The notes below the pieces were generated by a model. The model did not search any database. It had not been told where the DNA came from and saw nothing but the letters and a program-made list of their open reading frames with translations. A DNA stretch of 64,000 bases. Source: Methylobacterium sp. R2-1. Lineage in GTDB: Bacteria; Pseudomonadota; Alphaproteobacteria; Rhizobiales; Beijerinckiaceae. The DNA lies in NCBI RefSeq assembly GCF_014191355.1, contig NZ_JACHWM010000003.1, positions 186,001 through 250,000 on the forward strand. Direction: 5' to 3'. The position numbers and the translations under genes are program-made. Positions 61,381-64,000 of the stretch are shown here, piece by piece. Numbering within the stretch: position 1 is the first letter of the stretch; each line of letters begins with the position of its first letter.

Positions 61381-63198
61381 TCACCCTTTCATGCGCACAT
61401 AAGTGCCGGGCGCTGGGCAAAGGGAGGGAAGCGCCCCCGATCCGGGTATGCGGGCGGGCACGCGCTCGGGCGCCTGCTCCTCCAGCCACTGGAACCAGTA
61501 GGGCCACCACGAGCCGGGATGCTCGGTCGACTTCTCGATCCAGTCCTCGAACTTGCCCCTGGCGGGGCCGCCCGTGCGGAAGCCGTACTTGGCCTTAGGG
61601 CCGGGCGGGGCGACCACACCGGCGATGTGACCCGAGCCCGCCAGCACGTAATCGACCTTGCCGCCGAACTTGCCCGACCCCTCGAAGACGGAGAGCGCCG
61701 GGGCGATGTGGTCCTCGCGGGTGGCGAGGTTGAAGACGGGCACCTTCACCTTCTTCAGGTCGAGTCGCACGTTGCCCAGCACCATCTGCCCCTTGGAGAG
61801 CGTGTTGTTGAGGTAGCAGTTGCGCAGGTAGAAGGAGTGATTGGCCGCGGGCATTCGAGTGGCGTCCGCGTTCCAGTAGAGCAGGTCGAAAGCGGCCGGC
61901 GCCTTGCCGCGCACGTAGTTGTTGACGACGTAGGACCAGATCAGGTCGTTGGGCCTGAGCATGTTGAAGGCGTTGGCCATGCGCGCGCCCTCCAGATAGC
62001 CGCGCTCGGCCATCCGCTCCTCGATCACCTTGATCTGCCCCTCGTCGGCGAAGACCTTGAGGTCGCCCGCATGGGTGAAATCGACCTGCGTGGTGAGGAA
62101 GGTCGCGCTCTTGATGCGCCGGTTGCCGGTGGCCGCCTGGTAGGCCAGCGTCACGGCGAGCAGGGTACCGCCGACGCAGTAGCCCGCTGCCGCGACGTCG
62201 CTCTCACCGGTTGCGACACCGATCATGTCGATGGCGGTCTCGATACCTTCGCGCATGTAGGACTCGAAGTCTTTGTCGCGATGGCGCTCGTCCGGATTGA
62301 CCCAGGAGATCACGAAGACCGTGATCCCCTGGGAGACCATCCAACCGATGAGGCTCTTATTCGGGTTGAGGTCGAGGATGTAGTACTTGTTGATCCAGGG
62401 CGGAACGATCAGCAGCGGGCGCTTCAGCACCGTCTCGGTTACCGGCGCATACTGAATCAGCTCCATCAGGTCGTTGCGGAAGATGACCTCGCCGGGCGTC
62501 ACCGCCACGTCCTTGCCGAAGGTGAAGGCGTTGAGGTCGGTCTGGCGTACCCGCAACTGGCCGCCGCCGGCCTCCAGATCCTCCTGCAGCATCTTCATGC
62601 CGCGCATCAGGTTGGCGCCGCCCTCCTCCAGCGTCTGGCGCAGGAGTTCGGGGTTCGTCATCACGAAGTTCGACGGCGAGTAGGCCGAGAGGAGCTGGCG
62701 CAGGTAGAACTCGGCCTTGTGGCGGGTGTGCTCGTCGATGCCGTCCGCCGTCTCGACCATTTCCTCCGCCCAGCGGCCGAGGATCAGGTAGCTCTGCTTG
62801 ATCAGGTCGAAGACCGGGTTGGCGCTCCAGTCGGCATGGGCGAAGCGCTTGTCCTTGGCCTCGGGCTGGGCGACCGGCGCTGCAGGCGCACCCTGCATCC
62901 GGGTCAGGGTCGAGGCCCAGAGGGCGGCGAAGGATTGTCCGAGCTTGGTCTGGGCCTGGAGCGCCTTCTCGGGATCCTTGAGCCAGGTCTCGGCGACCCG
63001 CGTGAGCGTGCGGGTCATCTCATCGATCTCGTCGCCGCCCTGAAGCTTGGCGCCCTGAAGCGCCGTTCCCTGTCCCGCCTGCTCGAACGGTTGGAGGGAG
63101 GCGGTCGCCGATTGGCGGAACGCCTCCGCAAGTTGGTTCGCGCTGTGCGCGATCCTCTCGAAATCCGGCGTTGCCGGGACCGTCCGCTCCGTGGACAC
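61381..63198 (-). CDS. phaC: Class I poly(3-hydroxyalkanoate) synthase
   Basis: 605 aa from GTG 63198, preceded by GGGAGG. N-terminal regulatory domain (~200 residues); alpha/beta-hydrolase-type core with the lipase-box-like GYCVGGTLL (catalytic Cys, about residue 335), VPPWINKYYILDLNPNKSLIGWMV, a catalytic Asp in REDHIAP (about 495) and His in GSGHIAGVV (about 523). Polymerises 3-hydroxybutyryl-CoA to PHB granules, the carbon store of methylotrophs. Length equals that known for the Methylobacterium enzyme. phaA/phaB are not in the window. Assignment is certain. Confidence 0.97.
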   Translation of the reverse strand: MSTERTVPATPDFERIAHSANQLAEAFRQSATASLQPFEQAGQGTALQGAKLQGGDEIDEMTRTLTRVAETWLKDPEKALQAQTKLGQSFAALWASTLTRMQGAPAAPVAQPEAKDKRFAHADWSANPVFDLIKQSYLILGRWAEEMVETADGIDEHTRHKAEFYLRQLLSAYSPSNFVMTNPELLRQTLEEGGANLMRGMKMLQEDLEAGGGQLRVRQTDLNAFTFGKDVAVTPGEVIFRNDLMELIQYAPVTETVLKRPLLIVPPWINKYYILDLNPNKSLIGWMVSQGITVFVISWVNPDERHRDKDFESYMREGIETAIDMIGVATGESDVAAAGYCVGGTLLAVTLAYQAATGNRRIKSATFLTTQVDFTHAGDLKVFADEGQIKVIEERMAERGYLEGARMANAFNMLRPNDLIWSYVVNNYVRGKAPAAFDLLYWNADATRMPAANHSFYLRNCYLNNTLSKGQMVLGNVRLDLKKVKVPVFNLATREDHIAPALSVFEGSGKFGGKVDYVLAGSGHIAGVVAPPGPKAKYGFRTGGPARGKFEDWIEKSTEHPGSWWPYWFQWLEEQAPERVPARIPGSGALPSLCPAPGTYVRMKG

Positions 63199-63324
63199 GC
63201 GACACGTCCTCCCAGGATCCGCCCGCATTCCGCCCCTCCGGACGGCCCGAGCCTCGTTTCCGACAAATTAACGCTCCACCCAGCAGATGTCGCCCGCCCC
63301 AGACTCAATTTCCAGATCGTTGTC

Positions 63325-63690
63325 ATGATCGTGCGCCGTGCCGTCCGCGTCACCGCCCTGGCCCTGCCGGTCTTCGCTGCGGCAGCCTCGGTCGGCGGCT
63401 GCTCGGGCGACGTGAATCCGTTGAAGGCGGCGATGGTCGGTGCGGGCTCCGGCATCAAGCCGGTGGAGACGCCCGACTTCGTGGCGCAGTCCCGCAAAGG
63501 CGATGCGACCTACTTGCCGGTCGGCGAATCGGCGCCGCGGCGCCCCATTCGCGCCCGGAATTCGGCCGGGCAGAGCACACTGCAGGCGGAACTCGAAGGC
63601 GCGCGCAACCGCAACGAGGCCAAGGGGCGTGCGGCGGAGGGAGCGGCCAAGGATGCCGCCAAGGGGCTCACGCCCAACCCGGTGGAGTGA
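63325..63690 (+). CDS. Small exported lipoprotein-like hypothetical protein
   Basis: 121 aa from ATG 63325. Lipoprotein-like signal (RAVRVTALALPVFAAAASVGGCSG, Cys at residue ~27; lipobox VGGC, an acceptable variant). The mature part is low complexity: a KGDATYLPVGESAPRRPIRARN stretch and an Ala/Lys-rich tail (EAKGRAAEGAAKDAAKGL). Function unknown. Divergent from phaC, which is 126 bases away; this suggests a shared promoter region, but a link to PHB is not shown. Confidence 0.6.
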   Translation: MIVRRAVRVTALALPVFAAAASVGGCSGDVNPLKAAMVGAGSGIKPVETPDFVAQSRKGDATYLPVGESAPRRPIRARNSAGQSTLQAELEGARNRNEAKGRAAEGAAKDAAKGLTPNPVE

Positions 63691-63829
63691 GGGGGGGCGC
63701 TTCACCTTTTGAGCCGGGTATCGAGATTTCGTATCGGCGCGCGAGCGCGTCGATGGTAAACAGACCGACTCCTCACCGCCGACGATTCCTTGCGGGAGGA
63801 GGGTTCGCGACACCGGACAGAACGACGCC

Positions 63830-64000
63830 ATGACCGATTTCCACCGCATCAAGCGCCTTCCGCCTTACGTCTTCGAGCAGGTGAACCGGATCAAGGCCGC
63901 TGCCCGAGCCCGTGGCGCCGACATCATCGATCTCGGCATGGGCAACCCTGACCTCGACGCCCCGCGCCACGTCATCGAGAAGCTCGTTGAGACCGCCGGC
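63830..64000 (+). CDS. PLP-dependent class I aminotransferase (LL-DAP/AlaC-like), 5' end only
   Basis: The first 57 residues, cut by the window edge: [46 protein letters not shown]. This N-terminus belongs to fold-type I aminotransferases annotated as LL-diaminopimelate aminotransferase or alanine transaminase AlaC. The catalytic Lys lies outside the window. Product name is therefore open between the two. Confidence 0.75.
   Translation, partial: MTDFHRIKRLPPYVFEQVNRIKAAARARGADIIDLGMGNPDLDAPRHVIEKLVETAG

Noticed and set aside
61207..63690. 827-codon plus-strand frame across phaC and upstream
   Set aside because: It is antisense to phaC and arises from high GC3; only its last 121 codons (63325-63690) look like a real gene.
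1..64000. CRISPR array, complete insertion sequence, toxin-antitoxin pair or rRNA genes
   Set aside because: No spaced direct repeats, no transposase open frame, no toxin-antitoxin fold and no rRNA-like sequence were seen.

Overview
The window is 64 kb of a high-GC alphaproteobacterial chromosome and reads as Methylobacterium/Methylorubrum (M. extorquens-like). The evidence is a homologue of formaldehyde-activating enzyme (Fae), a class I polyhydroxyalkanoate synthase of 605 residues, an ETC complex I NDUFS4-type subunit, a LOV-domain hybrid histidine kinase, dense Rhizobiales-type small stress proteins, and promoter motifs that fit Irr and the PhyR/EcfG stress sigma factor. The genus assignment is inference from gene content; no database search was run.

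Layout. 1-3.3 kb: the 5' end of an Lhr-type helicase, then a lower-GC pair (an M15 peptidase resembling a phage endolysin and a 290-aa protein of unknown function), then an HSL-type esterase. 3.5-8 kb: glycolate oxidase Fe-S subunit glcF behind an Irr-like palindrome, a single-domain response regulator, O-succinylhomoserine sulfhydrylase metZ and an L,D-transpeptidase. 8-10 kb: a strikingly AT-rich leader followed by a chemoreceptor gene broken by a 2-nt deletion at the signalling hairpin. 10-16.7 kb: an alcohol dehydrogenase-like MDR, trmJ, the Fae homologue, icd, a KGG-rich small protein and the LOV kinase. 16.9-22.3 kb: glgX, a SHOCT protein, a spore-photolyase-like radical SAM protein, a deaminase, the NDUFS4-like subunit and tRNA-Pro(UGG).

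22.4-35.3 kb: accessory metabolism (GST, beta-hydroxyacid dehydrogenase, alpha/beta hydrolase, two MFS carriers, SDR, ABC exporter, threonine aldolase) interleaved with stress-type small genes (SWIB, two PRC-barrel proteins, small membrane proteins). 35.6-43.9 kb: parE, a cyclic-peptide-type ABC exporter, an SPFH protein, an LLM flavin oxidoreductase and a cluster of small unknown genes. 44-51.5 kb: a large TPR protein, ispE and a polyprenyl diphosphate synthase (both isoprenoid) in convergent array, trmN6-like methyltransferase, an S49 peptidase, and an autoregulated-looking NTF2/TetR pair with a tandem palindromic operator. 52-64 kb: glyQ and glyS separated by DUF3828 and phoX, a LuxR-type regulator, a YbaL/KefB antiporter, phaC, a lipoprotein, and the start of a class I aminotransferase.

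Most of the window is ordinary core genome. The items I rate most worth checking are the near-consensus EcfG promoter of a 65-aa membrane protein, the Fae homologue that seems to lack the catalytic His, the double Irr-like box at glcF, the frameshifted MCP behind an AT-rich silencer-like leader, the TetR operator pair, and a 71-aa miniature rod/hook-like protein. I found no CRISPR array, no complete insertion sequence and no clearly new multigene system.
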